DNA from: Martensiomyces pterosporus | Lineage: Eukaryota; Kickxellomycota; Kickxellomycetes; Kickxellales; Kickxellaceae | DNA: 47,152 nt | Reading direction: 5' to 3' | NCBI GenBank assembly: GCA_025201845.1 | Contig: MU604050.1 | Coordinates: 1-47,152 of the forward strand | Shown: positions 26,343 to 36,178 of the stretch, piece by piece | Position numbering within the stretch: the stretch's first letter is position 1 | How the letters are laid out: the number at the start of each line of letters is the position of its first letter | Program-made: the position numbers and the translations under genes | The notes under the pieces: model-generated | Told to the model about the DNA's origin: nothing | Database searches by the model: none | The model's input: only the letters and a program-made list of their open reading frames with translations

Positions 26343-27857
26343 TCAGAGGTCAGCAAAGAACGATGCCGCTGGCTTCTTTTTCTTGGCCTGGGTGGGCTTG
26401 GACAGCTCTCGCTGGGCTTTGCGCTTAGCCTTTAGTTTCTCCCCTCTGCTCTGCTTTGCGCTCTTCTTTTTCTTCCTCCCCTCGCTATCGCTGTCGCTGC
26501 CGGAGTCGTCATCCGAATCGCCCCAGCTGCCCCACCCATCGCTGCCGCTCCTCTCATCATCATCGGCGCCGGCACTGGCGCTGCTTCCATCCCTCGCCTT
26601 TGCACTGGCCTGTACATGGCTGTTCGTCTCATTTTCGGCGCCGCCTTTGTCAGTTTCCGAATCGCTCGCTTCAATATCGATGCTCCTTGAATCACCAGAA
26701 CCAACGCTGTCTCCGTCACTATCGCCATCACCATCGCTATCACCACTGCCATCACTATCACCATCACCATCGCCCTTGCCCTTGCCGTTGCCGCTGCCGT
26801 TGCCGTCGTCGAGGTCGTTGCCGTCAGAGTAGCCGTCGATATCGACCTCAGACTCGTCACCGATCTCCTTGCTGATGCGGATAGCCACCGCCTGAGCATC
26901 CAACTCGCCGGCCTTGTCCTCATCCTCCGCTTCGCTTTCTTTGCCGTCGTCGAATATGTATCCAATATCCCAGAAGTGGACCGTGTGGTCGTGCGAGCTT
27001 GATGCAAGCCATTGCTGGTCGTAGCTCAAAATGACCTTTTCAACGGGCAGCGATTCGTGGTCGCCAGCAACGCCCACCAGCTTGTGCGGGAACAGCTGCA
27101 CGATTCTGAGCAAGCCGTCGCTCGATCCCGTCACGCACAGGTCCTCGGTGAGCTTGCAGATAGAGTCGATGCTTTGCGGGTGGCCAGGGAACCTGTCTGT
27201 CACGTCACTGAACTGGCCGTACGTGAAGATGCCCAAGACACCGTCAGTCTCGCCAACAACGACCTTTTTCCCGCCCTTCATCACTGCGACCGAAAGCAGC
27301 TCGTCGTCCTGGTTCTCCGATACGTGGAACGGCTTCGACTTGCGCACGTCATAAACAGACAGGCAGCCGTCGCCGCTGGTTGTCAGCAGGTGGCGCTTCT
27401 CTTTGTGGAATGTCATGTCCGATATGTAGTCCACATGCTCCTTGTATGCGAATGCAGCCTTGTTTTTGCGCACATCCCACAGCTTGACTCCTCCTCCCTC
27501 ATCGCCCGTCGCAATGATTTGCTCGTTCACGTATTTCACCAGGTTGATTGCCTTGTCGTGGGCACCCTCGAGTCGCATCTTCTCGCCGCCTGTCTCAACG
27601 TCCATCGCCTGCCACGACCTGTCCTTTGACGCCGTGTAAAGCAGCGACCCATCTTCGCTAAAGCATAAAGAGCGGCACGACTTTCTGTGCGCTTTTTGCC
27701 GAAGCTTGCGCTCGTTGCCGCCGACTGCATATCGATGCACAAACACATGCCCCGTGATAAGCGAGCTGGCAACCAGGTCGGCCGCTGGGCTGAAGGCAAC
27801 GTCGATTACGGGCTCCTTGAACTTTAGAGACTTTGGCTTTTCCACGCTGTCGTCCAT
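26343..27857 (-). CDS. JIP5: WD40 protein Jip5/WDR55, ribosome biogenesis
   Basis: 504 residues, ATG at 27857. WD40 blades run from about residue 13 to 310 (VIDVAFSPAADLVASSLITG, SLLYTASKDRSWQAMDVETG, ATGDEGGGVKLWDVRK, SSSHDHTVHFWDIGY). The GDEGGGVKLWD blade and the K.HVDYISDM following it fit WDR55/Jip5, a nucleolar factor needed for 60S subunit rRNA maturation. Beyond the propeller lies a long acidic region containing an almost pure Asp/Gly/Ser repeat (GDGDGDSDGSGDSDGDGDSD type), then a lysine-rich C-terminus (KKKKSAKQSRGEKLKAKRK) that is a likely nuclear/nucleolar signal. Confidence 0.88.
   Translation of the reverse strand: MDDSVEKPKSLKFKEPVIDVAFSPAADLVASSLITGHVFVHRYAVGGNERKLRQKAHRKSCRSLCFSEDGSLLYTASKDRSWQAMDVETGGEKMRLEGAHDKAINLVKYVNEQIIATGDEGGGVKLWDVRKNKAAFAYKEHVDYISDMTFHKEKRHLLTTSGDGCLSVYDVRKSKPFHVSENQDDELLSVAVMKGGKKVVVGETDGVLGIFTYGQFSDVTDRFPGHPQSIDSICKLTEDLCVTGSSDGLLRIVQLFPHKLVGVAGDHESLPVEKVILSYDQQWLASSSHDHTVHFWDIGYIFDDGKESEAEDEDKAGELDAQAVAIRISKEIGDESEVDIDGYSDGNDLDDGNGSGNGKGKGDGDGDSDGSGDSDGDGDSDGDSVGSGDSRSIDIEASDSETDKGGAENETNSHVQASAKARDGSSASAGADDDERSGSDGWGSWGDSDDDSGSDSDSEGRKKKKSAKQSRGEKLKAKRKAQRELSKPTQAKKKKPAASFFADL
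26700..26815. repeat. Hexamer-like low-complexity repeat in the JIP5 coding region
   Basis: Degenerate repeats of the form ATCACC/ATCGCC/TTGCCG on the plus strand encode the Gly/Asp/Ser/Asn tail of Jip5. Confidence 0.7.
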
Positions 27858-28269
27858 GGTCGGGGGCTGCTGCTACGCCTGGCGCTGGGGGTTTCCAAAT
27901 TTCCGCACACCCAAAGAGCAAATAACGAAGGAAAGAGCAGGAATGTAGTGCAAGCTGTGCATGCTCGCCAGCAAAAAGGGGGCGCAACAGCAAGCGCGAA
28001 GTAGCGCTGGCGCCGAGGCGAGCCGTGCAGGGGTCCGTGTGCTCAGGCGCCATGTTTTCTGGATTAGTGCTAGATCTGATCTAAAATGCACATTTTCCAT
28101 GCTCTCGACACAACTTTTTTTTTCCCCTGCCGCATCGCCTTTCCAAAAGCCTGCTGCTTGCTCTTCTCGCCCCTTCTACCCTTGCAGAAACCAACCACTA
28201 GCACCAGCACTACCACCCACCCGTACTTTGCCCTGTGCCCACACACCAGCGTCTAAGGAGACATACACT
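27858..28269. other. Bidirectional promoter, JIP5 (-) / PA2G4-like (+)
   Basis: 412 nt. A T10 run followed by CCCC (about 28111-28125) and CACC-rich leader sequence precede the plus-strand ATG. The plus frame is open back to 27961, but the stretch before 28270 looks like leader. No separate gene is seen. Confidence 0.45.
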
Positions 28270-29424
28270 ATGAGCACCGACAGCATCCCAAAGTATCAGA
28301 CCGCCTCGGCTATCGTCGGCCAGGTCCTGAAGCACGTGCTTAGCGTCGTTTCGCCAGGCATGTCCGTGTCGGCCCTTTGCACCTATTCAAACTCGCTTGT
28401 GGAGGCATACTCTGGATCGGTCTACCGCAAGGAGAAGGATATTGAGCGCGGCGTGTCGTTCCCCACCACGATCTCTGTCAACAACGTTATCCAGAACTTT
28501 GCTCCCTCGCCCGATAACGACTACGTCCTCCGTGAGGGCGATGTCGTGAAGGTCGAGGTCAGCGCGCACATCGACGGCTACATCTCCTCTGCTGCTCACA
28601 CCACTGTTGCCACGAACTCCCCCAGCATTGCCATCGAGGATCGGCGTGCCGATGCCATCAGCGCCGCCTACTACGCCAGCGAGGTTGCCGTGCGCATGAT
28701 CAGGCCCGGTCAGACTGCTCGCAATCTTGTCAAGGCCATTGGTCTTGTCGCCAGCGGATTCAACTGCAATGTCGCCGAGGAGACGTTCACTTGCCAGATT
28801 GACCGGTTCGTGATGAGCGGCAAGAACACATTTGCCAACCGCTTTGACCCTGACTACCTCGTTCCAGAGCTCACCTTTGAGACCGGCGAGATATACACGA
28901 TCGACTGCACACTGAGCAGCGGCGACGGCAAGGCTCGCGCCTCGGAGAGCGACCCCGCCATCTACCAGCGCGATGTCAACCAGCTCTACTCACTCAAGCT
29001 CCGCACCTCCCGCGCCCTGTTCTCTGAGGTCTGCAGGCGCTACTCGGTGTTCCCCTTCCTTATGCGCGAGGTGACTGATGCCAACCCGTCCCTCAAGGCT
29101 GGAATCAACGAGTGCACGCGGTCGCAGCTGCTTGTTCCTTTCGCTGTCACCGTCGACAAGAAGCACGGCGGCTCCATCGTTGCCCAGTTCAAGCTCACCG
29201 TCATGTGCAATTACACCGGCCCTATCCGCCTCACTCAGCCGCTGCCTATGCCCAACGTCCAGTCCGCTACCGCCATCCCCCAAGGCTCTGAAATTGGACA
29301 GATCCTCTCTTTGGAATACGAGCAGTCCAAGCTGCCTGAGCTACCGCGTCTGAAGACCCAGATCCAGGCTCCCATCCCTATCCACACTGGCTCCAACGAG
29401 CACAGCTCTATGGACATGTCCTAA
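28270..29424 (+). CDS. PA2G4/EBP1-like protein (methionine-aminopeptidase fold, Cdb4 type)
   Basis: 384 residues from MSTDSIPKYQ. The pita-bread fold is visible: CTYSNSLVEAYSG, then FPTTISVNNVIQNFAPSPDN, EGDVVKVEVSAHIDGYISSA and FETGEIYTIDC. These match human EBP1/PA2G4 and S. pombe Cdb4. As in that group, the metal ligands of true methionine aminopeptidases are not retained (the segment around the first Asp reads VEVSAHIDGY), so it should be a ribosome/rRNA-binding or growth-regulatory protein rather than an enzyme. The C-terminus lacks the long lysine-rich tail of animal EBP1. ATG chosen because the CU-rich leader ends just before it. Confidence 0.82.
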   Translation: MSTDSIPKYQTASAIVGQVLKHVLSVVSPGMSVSALCTYSNSLVEAYSGSVYRKEKDIERGVSFPTTISVNNVIQNFAPSPDNDYVLREGDVVKVEVSAHIDGYISSAAHTTVATNSPSIAIEDRRADAISAAYYASEVAVRMIRPGQTARNLVKAIGLVASGFNCNVAEETFTCQIDRFVMSGKNTFANRFDPDYLVPELTFETGEIYTIDCTLSSGDGKARASESDPAIYQRDVNQLYSLKLRTSRALFSEVCRRYSVFPFLMREVTDANPSLKAGINECTRSQLLVPFAVTVDKKHGGSIVAQFKLTVMCNYTGPIRLTQPLPMPNVQSATAIPQGSEIGQILSLEYEQSKLPELPRLKTQIQAPIPIHTGSNEHSSMDMS

Positions 29425-29659
29425 ATGGCAGCTGGCGGCTGGTAGATGGCGATGACTGTGGTGACAATGTCCCCTAAGACAGCTGCGCTACACCCAAGAT
29501 ATTATGCACACCTGTGCTTTGCCTGATCCAGCATCGACCTCAGATAGTTTATTATGCAACCGTCGCCTTTCTTCTACTGCTCTTGTTGATTTCACATCTA
29601 CACACTACCCACCATTGCCTGGACGCTGGATGACCTTGGGAAGTAGCAAGAGAGCAGTC

Positions 29660-30592
29660 ATGAGGCTTATCGACATTGGCGCGAATCTCACGGATCCTGT
29701 GTTCCGCGGCATGTACCGCGGCAAGCAGGCACATGAGGACGATATGGCGCACATTATCCAGCGTGCCAGATCAGCAGGCGTCGTAGGAATGATGGTGACG
29801 GGTGGCAACCTTGAGGAGAGCAAAGGAGCGATTGAGCTTAGCCGCCAGCACGGCGGCCTGTATGCTACAGTCGGGTGCCATCCAACCCGAAGCAGCGAAG
29901 TCGACAAGCACCCTGGAGGCGCCGATGCCTATTTCTCCGCCCTGCGCGAGCTGGTCAACGCGAACAGAGACAAGGTCGTTGCTGTTGGAGAGTGTGGCCT
30001 GGACTATGACCGGCTGCACTTTTCTGGCAAGGAACCGCAGCACAAGTACTTTTTGCGCCAGTTCGAGCTCGCCGAGGCTACTGGCTTGCCCATGTTCCTC
30101 CACGACCGCAACACCGACGGCGACTTTGTCAGGTGCATTAGAGAAAACCGAGGCCGATTCACGGCTGGCGTGGTGCACTCGTATACTGGAGGCATCGACG
30201 AGGCGCGCGAGCTGCTTGATCTTGGCCTGTACATCGGAATCAACGGGTGCTCGCTCAAGACCGAGGAGAACCTTGCTGTGGCCAAAGCAATTCCAGTTGA
30301 CAGGCTCATGATTGAGACTGACTGCCCGTACTGCGAGATCAGGCCAACGCATGCAAGCTACAAGTACCTCGCTGCCGAGAGCGAGGACGGGTGGCGCGCT
30401 CCAGATTCGAAGAAGAAGGAGCGCTGGTCCAAGGACTGCATGGTGAAGAGCCGCAACGAGCCGTGCATGATCCGGCAGGTGCTCCAAGTCCTGGCCAAGC
30501 TGCATGGCATGAGGGAGGATGAATTGGCGGAGAGGCTGTTCGAAAACACGCGCCAAGTGTTCTTCAAAGGACGCGATGACCTTGCTCTTTAG
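29660..30592 (+). CDS. TatD-family 3'-5' DNase (TATDN1 type)
   Basis: 310 residues from MRLIDIGANLTDPVFRGMYRG. The alternative in-frame ATG at 29630 adds ten residues. The N-terminal motif IDIGANLTDPVF is the eukaryotic TATDN1 variant of the bacterial DxHxH motif. GCHPTR, AVGECGLDYDR, FLHDRN, VVHSYTG and MIETDCPYCEIRPTH carry the remaining metal ligands, in the order expected of a TIM-barrel amidohydrolase-type nuclease. Family members degrade DNA during apoptosis-like death and repair peroxide damage. It follows the PA2G4-like gene by 235 nt on the same strand. Confidence 0.9.
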   Translation: MRLIDIGANLTDPVFRGMYRGKQAHEDDMAHIIQRARSAGVVGMMVTGGNLEESKGAIELSRQHGGLYATVGCHPTRSSEVDKHPGGADAYFSALRELVNANRDKVVAVGECGLDYDRLHFSGKEPQHKYFLRQFELAEATGLPMFLHDRNTDGDFVRCIRENRGRFTAGVVHSYTGGIDEARELLDLGLYIGINGCSLKTEENLAVAKAIPVDRLMIETDCPYCEIRPTHASYKYLAAESEDGWRAPDSKKKERWSKDCMVKSRNEPCMIRQVLQVLAKLHGMREDELAERLFENTRQVFFKGRDDLAL

Positions 30593-30602
30593 ACCGCAGC
30601 AG

Positions 30603-30617
30603 TTTTTTTTTTTTTTT
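30603..30617. repeat. T15 homopolymer
   Basis: Fifteen T on the plus strand, 11 nt past the TatD stop, in the 217-nt convergent spacer with the two-TM gene. Confidence 0.9.
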
Positions 30618-30809
30618 GGCCACCGAGACCCATCCATTGCACGCACCACCAAGCCCGAGAGAGCAAGAAGCCAGTATGTAACAAGACAAAGGCACAGAGG
30701 GTTGAGGCTATGTCGCTGTATTATGAAGTGAAAATGACAGGCTGTAACTGAAATAACGGCAGGGCGTGGTGGCGGTGGTTACCACTGCTATCGGCAGCTC
30801 TTTTTTGGG

Positions 30810-32858
30810 TCAGGTCCAGCGGCGTTCGTTGTAGATGCAGCAGGACACAACAGCGGCAAGCATAAACATCAGCCCCCAGTGCTCAGTGACAAACGGCCAA
30901 AGAACATGCGGGCTTTGTTCATGGCTATTGAGCTCCCACATACGCAGCGTGCCGGAGGTTGACAGAGCCAACAGACGGATAATGTCAGTGGGTGCAGGAT
31001 CGCCTGTCGCTGCCGTCGCTGCTGCCCTGGCAGTGCCAGACACGGCGTCGGCCTTGCTCCCTGGGTCTCGAGAGATCTGTGTGGGGTCAAAGTGCAGGAA
31101 CCGAAGGCAAGTTGTTGTGCTCTCCTGCTGAGAAGTCATCGGGAAGCGCTGGGCGGCGGGGAACGGGTTATCGGGCGACAGAAAGTTGTCGTCCCAGTGC
31201 ACGCCCGCCATCATTGTGCTGGGCTGCCACGTCAGCTTCAGCTGCCAGTTGAAGATGTCGGTCTCGCCTTCTTCGAGGGCGTCGATGCTAGACTTTGGCT
31301 CGGTGGCAACCCACGGCAGTATGCGGCCATCGCGGAAATAGCGGCGGTAGTCCAAAATGCGCTTCAGCGACGAGGCTTGAGCGCGCGTGAAAATAAAGAG
31401 CTCGTCGTCTACTGTGCTCATTGCCAGCAAAGCGCCGCTCTCGTCGAGGGTCATGTTAACTGCTACGGGGCTGTTCAGTGTGCTCACATATGGAAGCCGT
31501 GACTCGCGGATTCTCTGAAGCTGCGTCACGTTGCTGCTGCCGCGATCCCGGAACCACTCTGTGTCCACTGCAACCGCAATGTCGGTCGCCTTGAAGTAGA
31601 GCGCAGTCGTGAGCCCCACCTGCTCGCACAAGGGCGCGTCGTTGACCAGGCGGAGCTCGTCGCGCGACAGCCCAGAGAACTGCTGGTGCACGGGCAGGCG
31701 GTACCGCTTCATCAGCTTGTGTGTCCATTTTTGCGGCAGCGTAGAGTTTTGGAACAGGCTGAACGAAAAGTAGAAGGTGTCGCTCGTTGTGCTCCCGCGC
31801 GCCAAGAACACATCGATGCTGTGGCCTGGCCGAGTCGAATGCAGCTGCACGAGGTACGACTGGCTGCCAACATCCCTCAGAAACTCGCTCAGCGCAGGGC
31901 CTAGTGTCTGAGTAACCTGCGTCTCGTCCGCCACCAGGGCGCCGCCTGCTGTTGCAGGGAGCTCAAGTATACGGAAGCGGACAACATCGTCCACCCGCGA
32001 GTACAGCAGTGTGTTTCCGCGAAGCGAGAACTCGACGACCTCAAGCGTTCCCGGCAGAGCAAAGTCGACATGGTCCATGACTAGGCCCGACCGGCCCACG
32101 CAATAAGTGAACTTCCCGCTGGCATACACAGAGTCGGCGAACTTGACGCCGTCGTCAGGGCAGAGGTGGTGTGCAGCAGCAGTCTTTACCACCTCAATGA
32201 CGTCCTGTGGGTTAGTTGTGCGCCTTCCCCTTTCCCACCAAGACTCGCCAACCTCCCTCATGGCGCTGTCAAAGAAGCTGGCACGACTCAGCTGCTCCAG
32301 GTCATATATGCGTGTACGGTATACAGTGCTCTCGTTCTTCGGGGTGTAGTAGAGGACTGCCAGCTTTCTTGGCGCATATGTCCCATCCTCGTTTCTTAGC
32401 CGTGTGCGATCGAGGTGAGTGAGCTTCACCGGCCCCGGCAGGCGATCCACAAACAGCAGCTCCCACTGCCCCTCATGCGCCTGCTGCGAGTCCTTGACAA
32501 ACTGCAAGTTCTTTCTGTAAACCTTGAGCAGCCCGCCCAGAGGCTCGTCTTTTCGCACTGTCTTGTATTCTGTGTGGAGACGGATGTGCAGAAGCCCGTA
32601 GTCGACATCTGCCACCCCTGGCGGCTGCTCTACCGACTCTGTGCTCGCCAGGTACCGGCCAGGCTCCAGCCAGTGTGCGTTTCTATTTTTGGAGCCCAAA
32701 AAGGCGGCGTCTGTCTCTCGCAGCTGCAGGCTGCTGTCTGTTTCGTGGACCAGCCTTGTGGTTGGGATTGGCTGGCGATTGAACCACGCCAGTACGAAGA
32801 CATATGCTGCCCCAACTGCTAGCAGCATTCCTTGCCGCGTTCGCAGCTGAAATCCCAT
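30810..32858 (-). CDS. Uncharacterised membrane protein with a TM segment at each end
   Basis: 682 residues, ATG at 32858. A signal anchor lies at about 10-26 (GMLLAVGAAYVFVLAW) and a second hydrophobic helix at about 660-676 (HWGLMFMLAAVVSCCIYN), leaving only a short ERRWT tail. The roughly 630 residues between should face the ER/Golgi lumen or exterior. They have alternating hydrophobic strands and repeated short phrases such as KLAVLYYTPKNES, LEVVEFSLRGNTLLYSR and LLALSTSGTLRMWEL, giving a beta-propeller-like texture without classical WD repeats. N-glycosylation sequons occur (NES, NST, NVT, NMT). I do not recognise the family. It lies beside a GT25 glycosyltransferase on the same strand, which is weak context for a secretory-pathway role. 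Confidence 0.75.
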   Translation of the reverse strand: MGFQLRTRQGMLLAVGAAYVFVLAWFNRQPIPTTRLVHETDSSLQLRETDAAFLGSKNRNAHWLEPGRYLASTESVEQPPGVADVDYGLLHIRLHTEYKTVRKDEPLGGLLKVYRKNLQFVKDSQQAHEGQWELLFVDRLPGPVKLTHLDRTRLRNEDGTYAPRKLAVLYYTPKNESTVYRTRIYDLEQLSRASFFDSAMREVGESWWERGRRTTNPQDVIEVVKTAAAHHLCPDDGVKFADSVYASGKFTYCVGRSGLVMDHVDFALPGTLEVVEFSLRGNTLLYSRVDDVVRFRILELPATAGGALVADETQVTQTLGPALSEFLRDVGSQSYLVQLHSTRPGHSIDVFLARGSTTSDTFYFSFSLFQNSTLPQKWTHKLMKRYRLPVHQQFSGLSRDELRLVNDAPLCEQVGLTTALYFKATDIAVAVDTEWFRDRGSSNVTQLQRIRESRLPYVSTLNSPVAVNMTLDESGALLAMSTVDDELFIFTRAQASSLKRILDYRRYFRDGRILPWVATEPKSSIDALEEGETDIFNWQLKLTWQPSTMMAGVHWDDNFLSPDNPFPAAQRFPMTSQQESTTTCLRFLHFDPTQISRDPGSKADAVSGTARAAATAATGDPAPTDIIRLLALSTSGTLRMWELNSHEQSPHVLWPFVTEHWGLMFMLAAVVSCCIYNERRWT

Positions 32859-33350
32859 TTTTGCGTTGCGTCTTGAGCTATTGTGCTTTCTGTTTCTTGC
32901 TGGCCCTGAGCGCCCAAATGCCTCTGGGAGAGAATGGTGTGTCTAGAAAAGCAAGGGGCAAAGGGTGGGCCTCAGCATGGACGAATTCAATCGAGGGATG
33001 AGATAAAGATGACGCTAAGGCAGAGAGGGAAAAGAGAGAGGCTCAGAGCTGGACGTGTGGTTCCGCTGCGCTGGAGTAGGGCTGGCCAATTTATGGCTAC
33101 TGCTTTGTTTTCCCACTGCTACTTGGCATTACACGTGCCTTTCTGGTGCACTGCCAAAACAGGGCTGCTGCACCCTGGCAATACCGACGCTGGTCCATAT
33201 AGCATGGTGCTAGACGCCGCTACGCATTGGAGCATTAATCTATCTGGCCAAGCAAAAAAGGCCAGGAAACGAATGGAGAGTGGCTATATACTGTGTAGAG
33301 AGGATGCGTAAAGGGGGGAGGAGAAGAAGAAGAGACAGCTGCACTGCCTT
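32859..33350. other. Intergenic region, two-TM gene promoter
   Basis: 492 nt. It contains minus-strand TATATAG near 33285 and a second AT-rich site near 33200, both candidate core promoters for the two-TM gene. No gene is seen. Confidence 0.4.
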
Positions 33351-34298
33351 CTACTCAAGCTCGTACATGTGAGGACGAATGCCCAGCTCAAACAGCGCTG
33401 AGCGGTCGAGCCACTGGTTTGCAATCGATGTGTCAGGAGCGACATCGCCAGGAGGCATGTCTTGTCTGACTTGCACAATGTAAGGCGGCTCGACGCTGTA
33501 CGCCTCAAGAAGGTTCTCCTTGATCTCGTTTATCAGGAACAAGTCATAGGGGCTCTTAGGGTTGGGCCACTGGTCATTGAGGAGCGTCAAGGCAAGCTTG
33601 GCGCCTTCGAGCGAGATGGCGTATGCGTGGGTGCACGAAGGACGCCTGGCGAGGTAGAGGTTCTTGTGGAACTCTGTCCGCTGGAACGTCTCCTTGGAGC
33701 AGTGGCCCAGGTACAGGAGATCCCATGTCGATGGGACGTGTGGCAGGAGGTCGCCCAAGCGGTCCTTGATGTCAGCCTCCATGTCGACGTCGTCCTCCAA
33801 GATAAGCGTTCTCTGGTAGCCATGGATGACAATGTCCTTGAGCACGCTCATGTGGCTGTGCATGCATGCGCGCTCGGCTGGCCGGGTGTGGTACTTGATA
33901 TCGGCAGCAGGGGCATCCTCGCCGTCGCCCGATTTTGGGCTTGCGGCTCTCTCAACCTCGGTTTCGTTGGTGGCCTGGAACAGCTCGTACTGAACATTCA
34001 GGTACTTCATCATCTGGCCCATGGTATTTCTACGGTCTTCGCGGCGGTCTAGGTTGATAACGTAGACATGGTCGAAGCCGAGCTTTGTGCCCGTTGCTGG
34101 CGCCGGCTTATCCTCAAGGTTCTCCTCGCCCAGCTCTGGCCCGTCATTGCCGTGTGCCGAGCCACGCTTCTTCCCTTGCCGAGCAGACCCAGAGCTGCCG
34201 CCAAGTGAGCCTCGAGCCAGCAGTATTGTCAGCATAATGACTGCTGCGAATGCCAGTGCGACTCTGCGCTTTGTTGTAAGTACCAGCCTATCTGTCAT
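33351..34298 (-). CDS. GT25-family glycosyltransferase, type II membrane protein
   Basis: 315 residues from MTDRLVLTTKRR (ATG at 34298). A single TM anchor at about 12-28 follows a short basic cytosolic tail, then a Gly/Ser/Asn-rich stem, as in Golgi glycosyltransferases. The catalytic domain opens with DHVYVINLDRREDRR, has ERACMHSHMSVLKDI, the acidic LILEDDVDMEADI motif for metal/nucleotide sugar binding, DLLYLGHCS and a late CTHAYAISLEGA. These match the GT25 (LPS/procollagen galactosyltransferase) family. Fungal members are poorly characterised; transfer of a hexose to a glycan or hydroxylated residue in the Golgi is an inference from the family. A TATAAAA box lies 182 nt upstream. Confidence 0.85.
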   Translation of the reverse strand: MTDRLVLTTKRRVALAFAAVIMLTILLARGSLGGSSGSARQGKKRGSAHGNDGPELGEENLEDKPAPATGTKLGFDHVYVINLDRREDRRNTMGQMMKYLNVQYELFQATNETEVERAASPKSGDGEDAPAADIKYHTRPAERACMHSHMSVLKDIVIHGYQRTLILEDDVDMEADIKDRLGDLLPHVPSTWDLLYLGHCSKETFQRTEFHKNLYLARRPSCTHAYAISLEGAKLALTLLNDQWPNPKSPYDLFLINEIKENLLEAYSVEPPYIVQVRQDMPPGDVAPDTSIANQWLDRSALFELGIRPHMYELE

Positions 34299-35343
34299 TG
34301 TATGCCAAAAGTGCGTCTGAATCTGGGGTGGGTGTCTAGAGTATGCCTTTGTATACAAGATGCAGAAAGTCCAGAATAGGAGCAGAACGGGGACCGTTTA
34401 CGAGCGAGCTTTGAAATAATAGCGTTGAATGTGGAGTTTCCCTCTTTCCAGGCGGGATCTGGACGGGGTGCTCGTGCGCTTTTATATGCCTGCTTTCCTT
34501 CAGGAGCTGGCGCACATTCGTGCGTGTTCGCGCATGCGTGTGGGGGGAGGGATAGGGCGTAGAGCGCTCTGGCAAGCCAGGACATCAGAGGTGCTGTTTC
34601 AAAGTGCTGCCGCATAAGGGGCGCAGTGGCATATTTTTGTCGAGCTGTACAACCAGGTGCGCCAGCGCGCAAAAAGTTACACCGCTGGCACCCAACGGGC
34701 CGCAGGCTGGCCCGCAGATGGCTATGAAAAAGGGATGCGCACTTGCTCAACAAAGGTATCAATACCAATCGCATGGTGGAATGCTCCATCCCGCCGTAAA
34801 AATCAGCGTGTCTTCCAGGCAGTGATGCTGCGACGACGATCCCACCCTCCCCCATCCTGCGATGCTTTGTGTCGCCTGCATTGGAGAGGAGGCACACAAG
34901 GGGTGCAAGTCGCCCACGCTTTGCAATTGGGGTGCAAGATGGTGTCAATAGCGCATGTCTGCTCCACACGAGGCACCCATGGAACGTGTAGCCGAGGGGG
35001 CCAGCAGATGCCGCATGTCCAGCTACATAGCCCCATCCATGTCCGCTGCTGTGGTGTATGAAGAGGGCGCGCATATATGCAAGCTGTGCAAATGGCACAC
35101 TGCTTCGGCAGCTGGTGTATCAACCACACTCATGCGCCAGCGCTCCTTTGGCCACATCTGGCACTCGCGACAGCCTCGGCTCGCATTGCGGCTCGGTTCG
35201 CGCTCTCGTCTGCCCAATCTTTATCTCCCAGTATCTGCGATTGCTACCTTGAGCTGCTGTCCGCGATTCAAATTTGGCCCAGCCCGTCTCTATTTTCTCA
35301 ACCTCTTTCAATTCAGTTATTCTTGCTCAGCTTTCTATTCGAA
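34299..35343. other. Bidirectional promoter, GT25 (-) / complex I subunit (+)
   Basis: 1045 nt. It holds a minus-strand TATAAAA (34480-34486) for GT25, and GCATATATGC (about 35070) and CT-rich leader sequence for the plus gene. A 267-codon minus-strand ORF (34295-35098) runs through it but lacks any family likeness and overlaps the GT25 start. Confidence 0.5.
34480..34486 (-). promoter_or_regulatory. TATA box (TATAAAA) of the GT25 gene
   Basis: The minus-strand context GCATATAAAAGCGC is identical over 14 nt to the TATA region of the DUF98-like gene near 38780. Confidence 0.55.
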
Positions 35344-36003
35344 ATGTTGCGTGCTACAGCTACAAAGGCCCTCCGGCCAGCCTCGATGCGTCTGGCGCAG
35401 GCACAGATTGCTGCCCGCCGCTTCGCCTCCAGCGACAGTCATGGCGAGCACAAGAGCGAGGAGCACCATGTCTTTGAGGAGGAAGGTAAGGAGACGTCTG
35501 CTGGTCGGCACAGCAACGCAGCTGCAACAAAGACGACTTCAGGACCACGCATGCAGAACGGATTAGCACCATGCAATTTGCGTGGCCAAGTTCTGAATCA
35601 ACGCTAACAACTGTGTGTTTATTTCGCGTCCCCACCCGCACGGTGATCGCATATAGGCTTCAGCTCTCCGCTCTGGAAGTATAGCATTGGCGCGATCGGA
35701 GCCTTCTACCTGATAAGCAAGTACGATGCTTATGTTGAGGAGAGCGGCAGAGTGCACCCCGTCACCAAGTTCTTTGCCAGCATCATGACGGACAAGGAGG
35801 AAAACAAGCGCATTTTCAGCGAGTACCAGAAGGAGGTTGCCAAGCGTGCCGAGTTCAACATCCTTCAGTGGGAGGAGAAGAAGGACACTGTCTCGTCGCT
35901 TGACACTGCCGTTTACTACAAGCGCACTGCCAAATGGGGCACTGCTGTTGGTACCGAGGTTGACATGTCGGGAGCCAAGCACCGCACCCCTATCAAGGAG
36001 TAA
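35344..36003 (+). CDS. Probable mitochondrial complex I accessory subunit (17.8 kDa / NDUFB11-like), two exons
   Basis: Exon 1 is 35344-35485, exon 2 is 35657-36003; the 171-nt intron has GTAAGG donor, CTAAC branch-like site (about 35604) and ATATAG acceptor, phase 1, giving 162 residues. The N-terminus MLRATATKALRPASMRLAQA with Arg and no acidic residues is a mitochondrial presequence. One TM helix follows (LWKYSIGAIGAFYLISKY, about residue 53-70), then a charged helix with EENKRIFSEYQKEVAKRAE. This layout resembles the fungal NADH:ubiquinone oxidoreductase 17.8 kDa subunit of the membrane arm, but the match is from layout and a few positions, so another small inner-membrane protein is possible. 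The gene model itself is well supported. Confidence 0.7.
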
Positions 36004-36178
36004 GCAGCAGGCAAAGCATGCCGGGAGCGCAACTACTGGCGTGGCCTTTCTGTCTCGATTGTTTCTTTTTTATTTCTACCCACCCTCTCCAGATACACAA
36101 GCAAGCACCAAACATTGTGTTCATTTTTATTCAGTTGCATGGCAAAGGCGGGAAAGTACGACTCTATGCGGCCTGGGT

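Noticed and set aside
34295..35098. 267-codon minus-strand ORF in the GT25 upstream region
   Set aside because: It overlaps the GT25 start in another frame, contains the GT25 TATA box, has Cys/His/Pro/Arg-biased composition and shows no family likeness.
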